Assembly: GCA_907164885.2 (NCBI GenBank)
Contig: OU015490.1
Span: 231,038,891-231,102,890, forward strand
Direction of reading: 5' to 3'
DNA: 64,000 bases
Origin: Dolomedes plantarius
Taxonomy: Eukaryota > Arthropoda > Arachnida > Araneae > Dolomedidae
Below are positions 39,412 to 52,215 of the stretch, piece after piece. The stretch's first letter is position 1. Each line of letters opens with the position of its first letter. The notes under the pieces were generated by a model. That model did no database searches, had not been told where the DNA came from, and worked only from the letters and a program-made list of their open reading frames with translations. The translations under genes and the position numbers were made by a program.

Positions 39412-40428
39412 TCTATATATATAAAAAGCGTAGGTATGCGGCACAAAAATCGGCGATATTTCTACACTCCGAATGGCAACGGCTGCAACTACCAGATATA
39501 AACATTAGCGGCCAACCGCGTGTGTGTAGTGGCTCGACGATAGCACGTAACTTGGTACAATTTAATTGCTGCATTTTACACGTGAATAATTTTAATTTAT
39601 TCATGAGATAATTTATTCTTTTGTTCTATCGGTTTTTCTAAAAGTATGTAAGAGGAAAATCTTTTGACAAAATATGTTTAGACCTATCAAATCCTGTGTT
39701 TAGTCATGTACAGTTGTAAGTAGGTGTATCTAGAGTCCGTTCTTTCAATTCTGTCACTGTAGTATCGCCTATTTCTGAAATACTCAACTGTGTATATCAA
39801 GAAGTTTGAGGAATATCATAGTAAAATATTAATAATTGCATTATAATATCTAAGTAAGAGTTAATTGTCTACACTTTTTTTAGTAGTACTTGCTGAATTT
39901 TTACTCCATTTTATAAGTGAAGAAATTCCCAACAATTTTTTATTTGGTATGATTAAGAGTAGATAGTTGAATTGTGAACAATAGTACATGTAGTAAGTGA
40001 TGTAATCCATACTATATTTTAGTACTTGCTGAATTTTTACTCCTTTTTTTAATGAAAAAAATTGTCTCTAATAATTTCTTATTTGATGTAATGATAAAGT
40101 GTAGATATCTTAATTTTGAAAAATATTACATACAGGGAGGAATGTAATTTTTAAAATCTTTGTTGTTGAGTTTCTCAGTCTTACCTTTAACTCTGTTCTG
40201 AAGTAATGGAAATTCATATTTATTTTATCACGATGTTTTAGAATCATCCTTATAGAAAATTTTGCAATGATTATAAATTTTTTGGCTGAGATTGCACTAC
40301 CACTTAACAACGTTTATTTATGATGACAGGTAATAGTAATATTCCTTACATACGTTTCTTTCAGTTGAGTTGTTTTGCAAAAGAAAATATAAAATTAAAA
40401 GCGACCATGCTGTTCGCGCAGCGGCTAG
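39412..40428 (+). mobile_element. Non-autonomous Helitron, 1017 bp
   Basis: It begins TCTATATATATAAAAAGCGT at 39412, directly after A. It ends CTAG at 40425-40428, followed by T, as expected for insertion between A and T without target duplication. A GC-rich hairpin (GCTG 40409-40412 pairing with CAGC 40419-40422) lies 2 nt before CTAG. The TCTATATATATAAAA start is common in arthropod Helitrons, from memory. No RepHel helicase is encoded. Confidence 0.72.
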
Positions 40429-40677
40429 TTCGTTTAATTTTATGCTACTTCACTTTCAAATGAGGCTTACTACTTTTTGAAGATCAAATAGATTGAGTTT
40501 TTTAGATCTAATCCAGGAAACCTATAAAATAAGAAATTAATTATTTTTTTTCTTTTCCATATTTCCAAAAGTACCCCATTTTTACATTTTGCCGTTAACA
40601 AAATAAATGCTTATTATGCTGTCAAAATCCTCAAAAGGTTCAATAAAATGCAGAAACATTTTCAGCACTGAGTCTAG

Positions 40678-40863
40678 AGTAATATAAAATTAGAACACGT
40701 ACAACTCCGTGAAAAAGTGTTTAAATGTTGGCAGGATGCTGTTTTGCAATCGCAAGAGAACAAAGAAAAGTTTCTTCCAGCGAAGCAGAATGAATGTTCA
40801 GAACATGAGCTGGATAGCAAAAACCTGGTTCTTTGCCGACACAACTATTTTACTCTGGAGAAG
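40678..40863 (+). CDS. Candidate internal exon of an unidentified gene
   Basis: A 186-bp open segment (62 codons) lies between a possible acceptor (CTAG|AGT) and a good donor (GAGAAG|GTAAAT). Base composition rises to near 45% GC against about 30% around it. The translation is polar and helix-prone (REKVFKCWQDAVLQSQENKE, then CSEHELDSKNLVL). Length is a multiple of three, so both introns would be phase 0. The acceptor lacks a strong pyrimidine tract. I recognise no family, and no neighbouring exons were found. It could be chance or an old repeat. Confidence 0.3.
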
Positions 40864-42152
40864 GTAAATAAAATGATCTATACTCTAGGGAAATGCTAGT
40901 TTGGGCATTCAATGTTGTTGTTGTCTTTAACTTTTTAGAACATGGCAAATGTTAGATAGACGAAAATATTTTTGCTCAGATATAGTTGTTATATGAATTA
41001 AAAACAATAATGTGAAAAGTTCAAAATTGTGATTAAAATATATAATGGTAACCTAGCAATAATTCTAGAATAAATTGATCTAAAATTCATGTTTCAAGTG
41101 CTAGCAAATACTGAATAATTTTAACCTAAAAATAAATTTCTCTGCTCATGGGTTGGAGGCAAATAAATTGATCTATACACGAGAGACATAATCAATTAAG
41201 CAAACTTGTTTCGTTTCCTATTTTAAAATGCCAAATGTTACGTATTTTCGTGATATTTGGCGTGAAAGTATAAGTGCAATATGTACGTTAAGCAATGGTG
41301 TAAAAAGTGTAATATTTGTTTAAAAACATAATACCGTTCTAATTGGTGAAATTGATTCGGAAATGGAAGTTACTAAGTTTGAGTTATCAATAATTGTAAA
41401 TTTCCAAAAGCTCATCACTGACAGAAGGACCATAATGGGGATTAATTTTACGAAATGTTTAAACTAAACCTAATTAGATACCACAAAACAATTAAAAATA
41501 AATTAACAAAATAAAATGAAGCAAAACAAATAAGATAATGAATATAATTTAAAGCAGTTTAAAAATGTATAAAAACGAGAGATAAACTGAATCAATATAA
41601 ATTTTAAGACAATACGTCGGTTTCTACTAGTATTTTGACTAACTCTTTTTAACATCATACCCAATATATATATTTAACAAATCTGACACTACTACGCTTT
41701 TGTTTGAGTCAAATATCTGAATTATTTGCTCATATTTAACTAATTTCATCTAAATTTTAATTAAAAATATAACACTAGAAGTACTTAATTCCCTAAAAAT
41801 AGTCTTTACACAATTTGTTCTCTATGAACAGATTTCTGCAGTTACTTCATCAACATTTTACAATGAAATTCCTAATAGCATACATATCAAACTATGACGA
41901 GTCTGGTTATTTAAATAATTAGTGAAAATCTCTGTCTTGGAATCTCTGGTTTTACATTAATTAGGTACACTAATTAATGTCCAAGTTCAAGCAAGGAAAG
42001 TCATTTTTTGTGGGCTTTCCAAATTCAGTGGGACTCTAATTTTCTCAGAATAATTCTCTGCAAGAGTTTAGATTATATGGTTTCTACATAATAACTAAAA
42101 TAATTATCACGCCCTGTATACACCCCTCACGTCTTTCAATGCAGAGGGCAAA
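40864..42152. other. Non-coding AT-rich sequence
   Basis: Nothing recognised on either strand. Confidence 0.5.
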
Positions 42153-42700
42153 TTAGCCCATTTTCTGGGGGAGTCCATAAGATATGTCTATAACCATAAT
42201 TGATTTACTCCGACGAAGAAAAGGGGCTACTTGCTTTTCAATGGACTCTGGAGCACTGCGAAGTAGCAGGTTACGAGCTGTTGGACCAGATAGCAAAATT
42301 GGCCACCATCTGGTGCTCGGTGCAGCCTCCTCAGCAATCCTTGACCTGATGATTTTAGACAGCATCAGGCAAAGGATCGCTGCAGATATTTAACCAACGC
42401 TTGCAGATCCGAGGTTCTACCGAGACGTCCCTCGAGTTACGCCTACGTATGTTGAACGACCAGAAATGGTTGGTCCCCATGTAACCTACCATTACCTATC
42501 AACTCTCTACTGACTGTCTTCCTAATCTACCCGGCCTGTCGTTCACAAGAGAAGGACTTTCTGCTATGGTGCTCCTCTGCAAACATGGCTCAGTATCCCT
42601 TAGAGACCTGGCTGTGGAGACGGATAAACGGCTTCTAAATAAACGCTGGGCACGTATGTCGCTGGCATAACATGGATATTGGGTCATCGGATTAACCTAA
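42153..42700 (+). other. GC-richer, coding-like segment of unknown origin
   Basis: This stretch is clearly less AT-rich than its surroundings. On the plus strand 42184-42393 is open (LRRRKGATCFSMDSGALRSS) and 42544-42670 is open (GLSAMVLLCKHGSVSLRDLA, ending RWARMSLA before TAA). Stops separate them. The minus strand is also open over parts. It may be a transposon or pseudogene fragment, but I cannot assign it. Confidence 0.35.
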
Positions 42701-43418
42701 TAGTATATGCCTGCTCCAAGAAGATTACTTCATTAACGCTTTTCCGAAGGTTAACCTGCCTCATACAATATTTTTATTCTGAACTACCTATAGCGTCTTC
42801 CTCTAAGTTTTAAATATTTTTAGGAATATAAAAATTATTTATCAATTTAAAAAGGATATATATATATATATGTCGAGCCTATGACTACGCCTTGTGATCT
42901 TCAAATTAAGGCAGTCATGGTTTCATCGGTGGTGTAGCAAGCAAGAAGTAATTCAATCAATAATTGAGGAGGCATCAGTTCATTTTAGTCCCATTTATTT
43001 CTTTTCAGGTAAACCATAGCTCCAACTCCGTGCGTTCGTTTTGCGCCATTTAACTTTTAGAGACGCGGAGAAACATACGTTCATCAGCATTGACTTTTAT
43101 CCCGCGCTCTGCATCTCATGGTCAAATTCTGCACGTGTACTCTCTCGGCACATGCGCAGAGCCCCCAAAAAGACACCCGAAGGTCTCCTCGGGTCTAACT
43201 CCTGTACTTGATTCTAAAAATAATCCTCTCTGTGTGATTTCCTCTCATTGGGAATCAAAAGTCACTCTCAAAGCCGGGGAAAAAAACAAACTAAATTTTT
43301 CGTGCGTCTGGAAATCTGAATTACTTTGGCTGAATTACTTTTTATATATATATATATAACATTAAAAACCCCATACCATTTTAAATTCTAATTTTCCTTG
43401 GGCGTACGAGCTAATTTT
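42701..43418. other. Non-coding, small TA tracts
   Basis: TA tracts at about 42858-42872 and 43341-43359. The 89-codon open frame at 43090-43359 runs into the TA tract and matches nothing known to me. Confidence 0.45.
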
Positions 43419-43563
43419 CGCTTTCAATTCTAAGTCCTAAAAGCCCTCGGGTGAAAAATATTAAATGGCTTCCTTTTTCAAACCTGCGTAGCGTCAGTCG
43501 AGATTTCATATAGACTTTGCACAGATTACATAAAACCCCATGTGACTTGTCGACAGCAGCTCT
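43419..43563 (+). repeat. Direct repeat, copy 1 (about 145 bp)
   Basis: GCTTTCAATTCTAAGTCC through CGACTTGTCGACAGCAGC-like end. It is about 96% identical to 45353-45497, in the same orientation, 1.93 kb away. Confidence 0.92.
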
Positions 43564-45352
43564 TACTTAAACTTCCTTCTTAAGAATACTATTATATGTG
43601 AATTTTTTTTGGGGATCTGAAATTAAACACCGACTTTGACATTTCTACTTCTTTTATCTTTCGGTAAATTTCCTATTCCTTGAAAAACATTTCCTATGAC
43701 CCACTCTACAAGCGAGATGGAAGTCATCCCAGCTGTTTAGGAACTTTTTTTAATTTTTTTGTTGTTTGTTTTTACTTCACCAATTCAGTCACTTAAAGAG
43801 CTGAAAACTATATGCTTAAGTAATGACTAAAATAGGCTTTGGGATGGCCACTCCTTTGTCCCCCCAATTCTAAATTATACTTCCACAGATATGATATTTG
43901 CACATTTTTCCTATTTCTCCATCTTTGTACTATGCAAGATGTTGTTTTTTGACTGTCATATCCTGTTGGGAGAAAAACGGTTGGTCCACAGTACGGCGGT
44001 TTTTTCCTCCTTATAATCGCTGTACAATAGGGAGAAAGATACACACTTTTGCACAAACATAAACACAACCCCTCACTACTAAGTAAGAATTGAAACTAAG
44101 AGTTTGGTTGACACACATACAACAAGGATCCTTCAACACAAAAATCGGATATCCACGTAAACTTAACATAAGTGTACACAAATGAGTAAAGGATGAATAA
44201 ATTGAATACTAAGTGAAACCATTTTGAAAATACTTAAATAATTGTAGAAGAAAATGAATAGAATAATTAATAAATATTGAATAGAGAATTTTTTAAATAA
44301 GTAAATAATGTTGGAATAAAAATGAGTATAATGAATTTTGAAATGAGAGTAATAAGAGATTCAAAGATATGAAACTAAATATAAAGAATAAAAATTCAAC
44401 ATATTAGATATTTTGGCTGATTGAGTGTTTTGAAACAAAATGATAAATGTTTTGTAATATTTTTATATACAATTAATATAATATAATATTGTGATTTTTA
44501 TTAAAACCTGTGATTTGTATTATTCAGTGTCATACGAAATATTGTTTTGTTAAGAGTGAAAATTTTGTGTATTTACATTTGCAATAAAGGGCAAAGCTAT
44601 TATAAGAGCTGTGATAAGATACTCCTTGAGGAGTTTGATAAATCTGAAGCAATATTTCTTTTCTGTAACCTACTGTCCAAGATAATGAAACTTTCTTTGA
44701 TAAAAATGGACTGACGAACTATGTATGGACAGGTTGTGATGGACAGATATTCCTGTCATTTTTTTAGACTCACTCCATGGTAGTGAAATGTACAGAGGAA
44801 TGTTATACAGGTTACATTTTGAATTGTGTCAAGTTAAACTTTAATTACTTAATTTTGTTTTGTTTTGTTTGCTATTCTTGCTGCTCAATTTTATTATCTG
44901 TATGAGTCGACTCGAGATTAATTTGAAATTATGTCCAGTGAATATTTGAAGTGAATTTTTGGTAATTTTGTAAATTTTAAGAAAGATTTCATTCAGTATC
45001 TTCTGAGATTTTGTTGTGTGGGGAGGCACCGCCCTGTTCAACGTTGTTTTCAGTTGATGATGAATACATTTTTAAATTTTAATTTCTTTTTCAAAGTAAC
45101 AACATAAGAAGAAATTTACATAATTTACAATTTACTATAATTTTTTTGCTGTTATTGTGTTCATAAATTAGTAAATCATTAGTATATTTTTGTGTATTCA
45201 ATATTGAAATGTGCAATGTCTTGTCATGTGATCATCATACTAAATTAACTTAACACATATGTTCCTTTTCAATTTTTTTCCAAATTTGTGGTCTACGCCC
45301 ATTTTCCTCAACCGGCTGGGTGATTCTGCCCTCCAATGCAGGCATTGTTGCA
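43564..45352. other. Sequence between the 145-bp direct repeats, non-coding
   Basis: No transposase, integrase or other domain was recognised in the 1.79 kb between the repeats. Confidence 0.5.
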
Positions 45353-45497
45353 AGCTTTCAATTCTAAGTCCAAAAAGCCCTCGGGTGAAAAATATTAAAT
45401 GGCTTCCTTTTTCAAACCTGCGTAGCGTCAGTCGAGATTTCATATAGGCTTTGCGCAGATTACATAAAACCCCATGCGACTTGTCGACAGCAGCAAA
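45353..45497 (+). repeat. Direct repeat, copy 2 (about 145 bp)
   Basis: Second copy of 43419-43563. Both copies share AAAGCCCTCGGGTGAAAAAT and ACCTGCGTAGCGTCAGTCGA. The sequences before and after differ completely. Confidence 0.92.
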
Positions 45498-45736
45498 TCC
45501 TTAATCGCTATTATGATCACATGATAAAGTTTATATAAGCCGTCTGACCAACATACATGTGCGCAATTCGGATTTTGTAACTATCTTGGGAAGACGTATT
45601 CTCCTCCTAATAAAATGTAATGCCGTAACTTGCCGCATCGTTTTATTCTTCGTGCCACGACTCATCATCATCCCTTGTAATATGCTAGACACCAGTCTTC
45701 TCTTGGGTGTTCAGATGTCCTTGGGTGTTCAGATGT

Positions 45737-45738
<2 letters not shown>

Positions 45739-45802
<64 letters not shown>
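45739..45802. repeat. (TA)n microsatellite
   Basis: About 64 bp of TA. Just left of it TTGGGTGTTCAGATGT is duplicated. Confidence 0.95.
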
Positions 45803-45805
<3 letters not shown>

Positions 45806-47651
45806 TAGATCAAAAATCTGTTTAAAAGAACTCTTTTCAAAGATCTCTCTGAAATTCTAAACTGCATTTTTTAAGTCCTATTTTCGTTGAACTTACTTCA
45901 CGGTTTTTATTAAGAAAAAAATAAATTGGAAGCATTTTACCAAAGGCAAAAGCTACCATTAAAAATATAAATGTTTCCCTTGGAAGAATTTAAGAACTTA
46001 AAAATTAATTTTAAATTCAGGAGAACATATTGTTTGGAAACTTCACCTTTGAACAACTATGGCAAAAAAATACAAGTAGAGTGTTTCGATCAACTGTTAA
46101 ACTAAAACTTAATATGTTTAATATTTTCAGCGTAAAACTTGAAAAAAAGTTCAGTAAATGTCATATAAATATTCGTTTGAATGCGGAAAATCCTGAGTAA
46201 CCTGTTTGAATAAAAAAGATAAAATCGTGTGTCCTGTAACTCCTTAATTACTTCATTATTCTATGAAATTTAACGTCATATGAACATGATGCTATTTAAA
46301 TATTCTGTGACATTTTGTATTCATTTCATTTCACAAAACTTTGTAACTTCATTCGCAAGGAAACTTACTGTCATCTATAAATAAATAAGACGCAAATACA
46401 ATCCGTTCAAGGGAGAATCAAGAACCTTTCCAGACAGTCTTTCTTAATTTATTCAAAATTTCTCACGTTTAAAGACAGATATTTCAGATATTTAGATCAG
46501 ACAGATATTTAGATTATATTTATGAAAGGCACGTCTAACAAAGAATGTGATATTTGTTACTTCTGCTTCATTTAATATTTTTCCATTACTTTTCCTCTGA
46601 GAAAACCATTGTCTACACAGAAATGAAGCTCCACTTGAAATTCTTTTGAATACTTTGCCTATTTTGAATCTCTCTCAGATGTCATTTATCTTCATTTGTA
46701 CAGTATTAGAGATGAATTTATTTTAAACTGTCAAGCAAGTTAAGTGATAAACAATTCTTACCTCCTTTCTTAAACTACTCAGGAAAATGTTTTTTTTTTT
46801 AAATGCCTGAGAACTTTATAAATATATTTTTAAATATCTTGGAGACAAAATATTTTGACGCATTAATTTAGAGCAAAAATACCAAACTATGTAAACATAT
46901 TGACTGAATCAACAGATAAATTAAAATAAGAGTTCATTAATTTATCTTATAGATGCAATGTCAATTATGTATCTTATGTATACTCTAAATCCTGTTCCTC
47001 CCATCTTCCTGAACAATAAAGAAGAACTACGCTTAAAACTGAAGGATTAATTTCTTTTTAAAACTTGAAGTTGTTCTTTCAATTTCATATATTTTAATTT
47101 CGAATTTTAATATTAATTTCGGAAGATAAATTTTAGCTTGTTAAAAGGCATTTTTGCTCGATATAGTTATCCAGTAACATACGAGTTTACAAACTCGAAG
47201 AACAATTTTAACTAATACATATTCCAATTAATGTTAATATTCAAAAGAGTTTGAAATCTAAAAAGATAAATACATTTCTATATACTGAAGATATGTTTTT
47301 GAATTTTATGAGGAATTCTTTTAATTCATTGCTTCTGAGTATAGAATTACTCACACTTAATCACTGTATAAATTAATTTTGAACATTTCAAAATTAATTT
47401 ATACAGTGTTAATATAAGTACTTAAAGGCAAGGAATAAAATCTAGTGACACACATGTAAATTATTAAAAAATATACTTTTAAAAGTATTTTCTATCTTAG
47501 CATCTGCTATCAGAACAAAATGATATAAAAGAAGGATTTTTTAAATGTGTGATTTCTTGTGACATTGTGATTTCATGCTTATTAAAAATTAATGGATACT
47601 CATTATTATTGTAACCTTCCTTTAAATAAGTGATTTAGTTTATGGTAGAGC
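45803..47651. other. Non-coding AT-rich sequence
   Basis: No gene recognised. It contains the palindrome at 47362-47408. Confidence 0.55.
47362..47408. repeat. Perfect palindrome, 21-bp arms, 5-nt loop
   Basis: CACTGTATAAATTAATTTTG... (47362-47382) pairs with 47388-47408 across ACATT. The outer flanks are partly complementary too. Confidence 0.95.
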
Positions 47652-47672
47652 TTCTAAAGTAGGGGTGTCCAG

Positions 47673-48619
47673 TGCTTTAGATTCCTTGGACCACGGGAAA
47701 ATTGGTGATTTCGATTATCTGACGTCACCGCTTTCATGATTAATTCGAAATCAGTGCCAACGCTGTATTTTCAGTTTGCAGGGAAGAGGTTAATTAGACT
47801 TAAGGTTAAGTATTAGACTAGAGGTTAATTAGAGGTTAATTAGATTTAACAGTTAGCATGAATTACAGTCGTCTATAGTGTATTGTTTGCCAATATGGTG
47901 CCAAAGAAACGATAAACACGTGCGGCAGTTTCGCTGACGCCATCTCTTTCTAGAGTAACTTGAAGCCTGCAACCCCGTGTTTGTTTTTTGGATGAATTTT
48001 GCAGTACATAGCTCTCTACGACTAAAAAATCCTTCCTAAGAACTTTCATGACGTCTTTATCGGTATGACGTCATACGGCGAGATCGTTAGCTAAGCGGAC
48101 GTGGCGGAGACTGTAACACCACTTTCCCCTCGGGATATTAAAAATCTCAGAAATCCCAGTATCCTTATGCTACAGTCATACACATCTAGACAATTCTACA
48201 GTACGCAGCCCCCCCGACACATGTTGACACATTTGGGGTTCAATTAGTCACTGTCCTCCCCCCAAGGTCCCTCGAATCTCTTTGATGATCTGTGAAAAAC
48301 CGACTGAGGACAGGATCGCTGCAGACAGGCTCTGCAGAGCTCTGCCCATAAATCACCCGTTTTCCCCTTGAATACTGTGCAGGAATGTGTGTGACCGCCT
48401 TATTACGGCTCTCCGACATCCGACGAGTGAGGTGCACGTGGGGTCGTTCCGAAAGCTCCGTGTTTCTCGGATTGGTAGAGGGAAAATCGGTACCGGAATC
48501 AGTTACATGAAACAATTGCATACTACGACACCGCTTAAATCGGTGTAGATACAATTGATCAAAAATGTATTGATCAAAAATGTAAAAGGCAAGGAAGTAT
48601 TCAGGCAAGTGATTCCCGT
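47673..48619. other. Unassigned sequence inside the possible hAT
   Basis: GC-richer stretches at 47880-48130 and 48200-48500. A 122-codon open frame on the minus strand (48240-48608) has no recognisable domain. Confidence 0.4.
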
Positions 48620-48985
48620 AAGTGGCCGATGCAGGTTTTTCAAAATATTTTGGATCTTGCTGCTGTCAATTCTTCGATTTTGTGCAGAACTGTAACTGGA
48701 AAAAAGTATTACTAGACGACGATTTGTTCAAGATTTAGTTGAATTATTGCGTGAAAGGTTTATTATCTCCTATCAAAGAAATGGGACATCTGAGTGCCAA
48801 AAAACTGCTGAGAACACTGGAAAACCACAAGCTAAGCGGAAACGGAATTTGTGTCCAACGTCCAAATGTGCAGATCAAACACAGTATATGTGTCCATAAT
48901 GTGAAGTCCCCATTTATAGTAAATCCACAAAACTTATTACTCAGTTCTGCACAAAATCAATACAGTAAATTCGATAAAATAATTC
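48620..48985 (+). pseudogene. piggyBac transposase C-terminal fragment (copy 3)
   Basis: The first 32 codons (48620-48715) read KWPMQVFQNILDLAAVNSSI followed by CRTVTGKK, the C-terminal RWPxxVFxNxLDLAxxNA block of piggyBac transposases. After a frameshift the next frame has RFVQDLVELL, a basic stretch (AKRKRN) and a Cys-rich tail: LCPTSKCAD, then MCP, a TAA in place of one codon, and CEVP. That is the zinc-binding C-terminal domain. It differs from copies 1 and 2 in sequence, so it is a separate subfamily or older insertion. The catalytic core is missing. Confidence 0.82.
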
Positions 48986-49299
48986 AGTAAAACTATTAAA
49001 TAATAAAAATGTTAACATTTCTTTAAATTTTTCTTTAAAATGCTGTATAAACATATTTAAATGAGATAATCCACTTCCCATTAAAGTTATGTGGTATAAT
49101 TTTATATTTGTTTAAGAGAGACGTTATTATACTGAAGGAAGTAAAATTTTGAATAAAACCATCTTCCAAAATTTGTAATTATTTTTTCCTGATTTATATA
49201 TATATATATATATATTCTGGGAAATATTAATTAACATAATATGAAACTGCAATATTTTACTTAACGAAATAAACATTTTTGTTAATTTTTATATGTTTT

Positions 49300-49369
49300 G
49301 CCATCTCAGGTCAAACTAACCCGCTCCTTGGTTCTAGGTATACCGGAAGTGCCACTATTCTAGTGCTAA
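49300..49369 (-). repeat. Right terminal repeat of piggyBac copy 3
   Basis: GGTTCTAGGTATACCGGAAG and TTCTAGTG end at 49365, followed by CTAA (mutated TTAA). It parallels TTCTAGGTATATCCGAAATG..TTCTAGTGTTAA at the right end of copy 1. A degenerate GGTCAAACTAACCC stands where the palindrome would be. No left end was found. Confidence 0.75.
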
Positions 49370-49692
49370 TCTTATTAGTCCTTCTTATTTGCCTAACATA
49401 CCTGGGGCATCATCTGTAACTATTCAAGATATGTTGTTGTTACAATATTTATAATGGCCTTGCTCGCGAATGCATTCATAAGATCATGGAGATTGTGTGT
49501 TCATAATGCTTCATATTTTAAATATATTGTTAAAAATATAAAATGTTAATTGTGCAAAAACTTTACATTTAATTTTTGTAATGAAATTAATATTGAGAAA
49601 TTGCATGCAGAATTTTGTATAGAATTAAAGATATTTCAAGTGCTGTATTGTCAATTAGTTGAATGAACAAAAGGGTAAAGTTCGCCTGCCAT

Positions 49693-51514
49693 TGTGGCAA
49701 CGAAAAGTTTGTAGTATAAGGGGTTTATTTAAACTTTATCTATTAAAATTACTTATTAATTAATTTTATGATAGGTCTTTACATACTTTAAAATCAATTT
49801 ACTTCATTAGTAGCCATTTGGCCATTAGTGGTTAGTACATTTTAAGATAGATGGTAAAGTTGCGTTGTGTGTAGCAATAACCCATAAACATATAATAATT
49901 AAAATTTACCCTAGGTTCATTACTGTCTGCATCAATGTGGTGATTAATGAGCCAAAAGAAAAATGAAATTAAATGTAATAAAATTACCTCTCTATCTTTG
50001 GAGAACACCTAAAAAATGAAATTATTTCACCTAAAAGAAAAAGTTTCATATCTGCTGAAATAAAAATAAAACCTAAAACTGAAAATCATAAAATTTACTA
50101 AAAAGGCAAGGACCGACATGACACCACTTTACAAACTAACATAACAAATTTATTCCTTCCGATTTCATTCACAATATTACACAAATACCTTAACAAAAAA
50201 ATGTTATAACACTTGAGGATTCCATATCTCCTCCCGATAAACTTATAAATATCACAAACATCTTGCTTGCTTACAGTACAATTTATTATTAGTTTAACAG
50301 TTATTATCATAGTGGCTGATGAGAAAAAAAAAACCTTCTAAATGAAAAAGTGATGGGAAAAAACAAAAGAAAAAACTATAGAAAAATTCAGTAAACAAAA
50401 AAAGGAAATTAAAATCATATTACCCAAATAAAATGCTGCAGCACAAAAAAAACTATTATTTTATAAAATTATGAGGGGAACCCCAGGCCAGCGCCATTTC
50501 TATAGCGTCCTAGCCCCCAAAAATCAAGACATCGCTCTCATCGTGGGTTGCGGGTCAGCTCCCAGCCTCTTGCTCGCCTCCCCCTCTCTGTCTACAAATC
50601 TCCATTGGACGACCTTCTCACCCCTTTGTATGGCTACTCGTGGGTGAAAATGAGTGCGTCTTCGCTCCTTGATTTTAACAGGGAAATTCGGACCAACAGA
50701 ATTTGAGGGGCTTGAATTATAATTTGATAGGCAGTATAGTATTTTATTTTCAAACTTTGATCTTGCATCAAATCAGGATTTATTTTTTTTTCTAAACTCT
50801 GGGACTAACTCGGCGTTTGGCGATCTCAGGCGTATCCATGCGCCTACCCCTCATCAAAACGGTCGTTTCGCTTATCTCTTGGCCAGCTGCAAAAAGGGGT
50901 TGTTTCTTGAAATGGATACTTCAGTTAATCCCTTTATCCGGTGTAGTCCTGGGTATGTGCTGTGAAAATACTGTGAAAATGAAGGAGATCTCGTTATATT
51001 GCCTACCAGCCCAGCTTACACAAGGGTTTGGGTTCATAATACAAAATTTACTATTAATTGAAAAAACAAAAATAAAACATTCTAAAATTAATAATTAACT
51101 ATGTTGAATATATATCAGCCACCGAAAAAAACAATAAAAAAAACAATATACCATTGTACCAGCCACCTCACAATTATTTCAAAATAAGGCTTATTAATTT
51201 ATCAATATTAACAATAAGGTATAACCCGTGATGATCTATTTCAAACTTAATTCTTCTCAATGTCAAAACATTTAGAGAAACTTGCGCACACTTCTCCAAA
51301 TGCGATGACATTAATCAAATCAATTAATATTTGATCACCACGAGTTTAAACCCTCAGACCTATTTAGCAGAGGCTTAATAAATTTATTAAAACAAACACA
51401 CTCGTTACTAAAATTTATTTACTTATTTACTTACTTTACAAATTTAATTATCTGAATACCCGATATTAATATTAACTTTAATCACTTCCAAAACTATTAA
51501 TTATCATCACAACA
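49693..51514 (+). repeat. Left LTR (1822 bp)
   Basis: Matches 54068-55883 throughout, with small indels in A- or T-runs. It contains a GC-rich block (AACCCCAGGCCAGCGCCATT to GAAATTCGGACCAACAG, 50478-50700) and a 93-codon open frame at 50817-51098. That frame is kept in the other copy but has no known domain. Confidence 0.9.
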
Positions 51515-52215
51515 AATACCTCCTTTTCCGCGAGAAAAGAAAATTTGGCACAATTTAAAAAAAAAAAAAAACACAGAACACCGTGGAAAATTTCACAAAT
51601 TAAAAGAATTGATTAAATTATAGTATTACATTACACGATGTGATATATTGTTCCCATTCGACCCGGGTCATATAAGAAAACACATATACATGAGCGATTA
51701 CTTATTAAACAAAATTATAAACCATTGAACATGTAGCATACTACCCGAAAAAAAAATTTCATTACCACAATTGTATATAAACAAGCAAAAATGAAACATT
51801 GAACACCTAACATATATCTAAAACATTTCATTACCACAACTGTATGTTCAACTTACAATTAAACCATATACACTAAAAAAGCTGCACAGCAAAATAATCA
51901 TCCTCGGTTAAAACAATCATTTCAAAACATCACACCCTGTCCACAGTTTATTTCTATAATTTGAAATTGACAGTGCGACCAATAGCATACAATCCTAAAC
52001 AAATTTAAAAAAAAAACGTATGCTTAACACAAATAAACAAAACCTCTTCGAACAAAACTCAATACAAAATTCTCTCTTACGAAATTCATTATCACTGTTC
52101 AATCAAAATTAACATGTTTACTGTTCAACCTCAAAAAATGTATATGAAACATGTGAGACAGGTGTACAAAATTTACAACTTTAGCCGTACATATAACAAA
52201 AAAAAAATTTTAACC

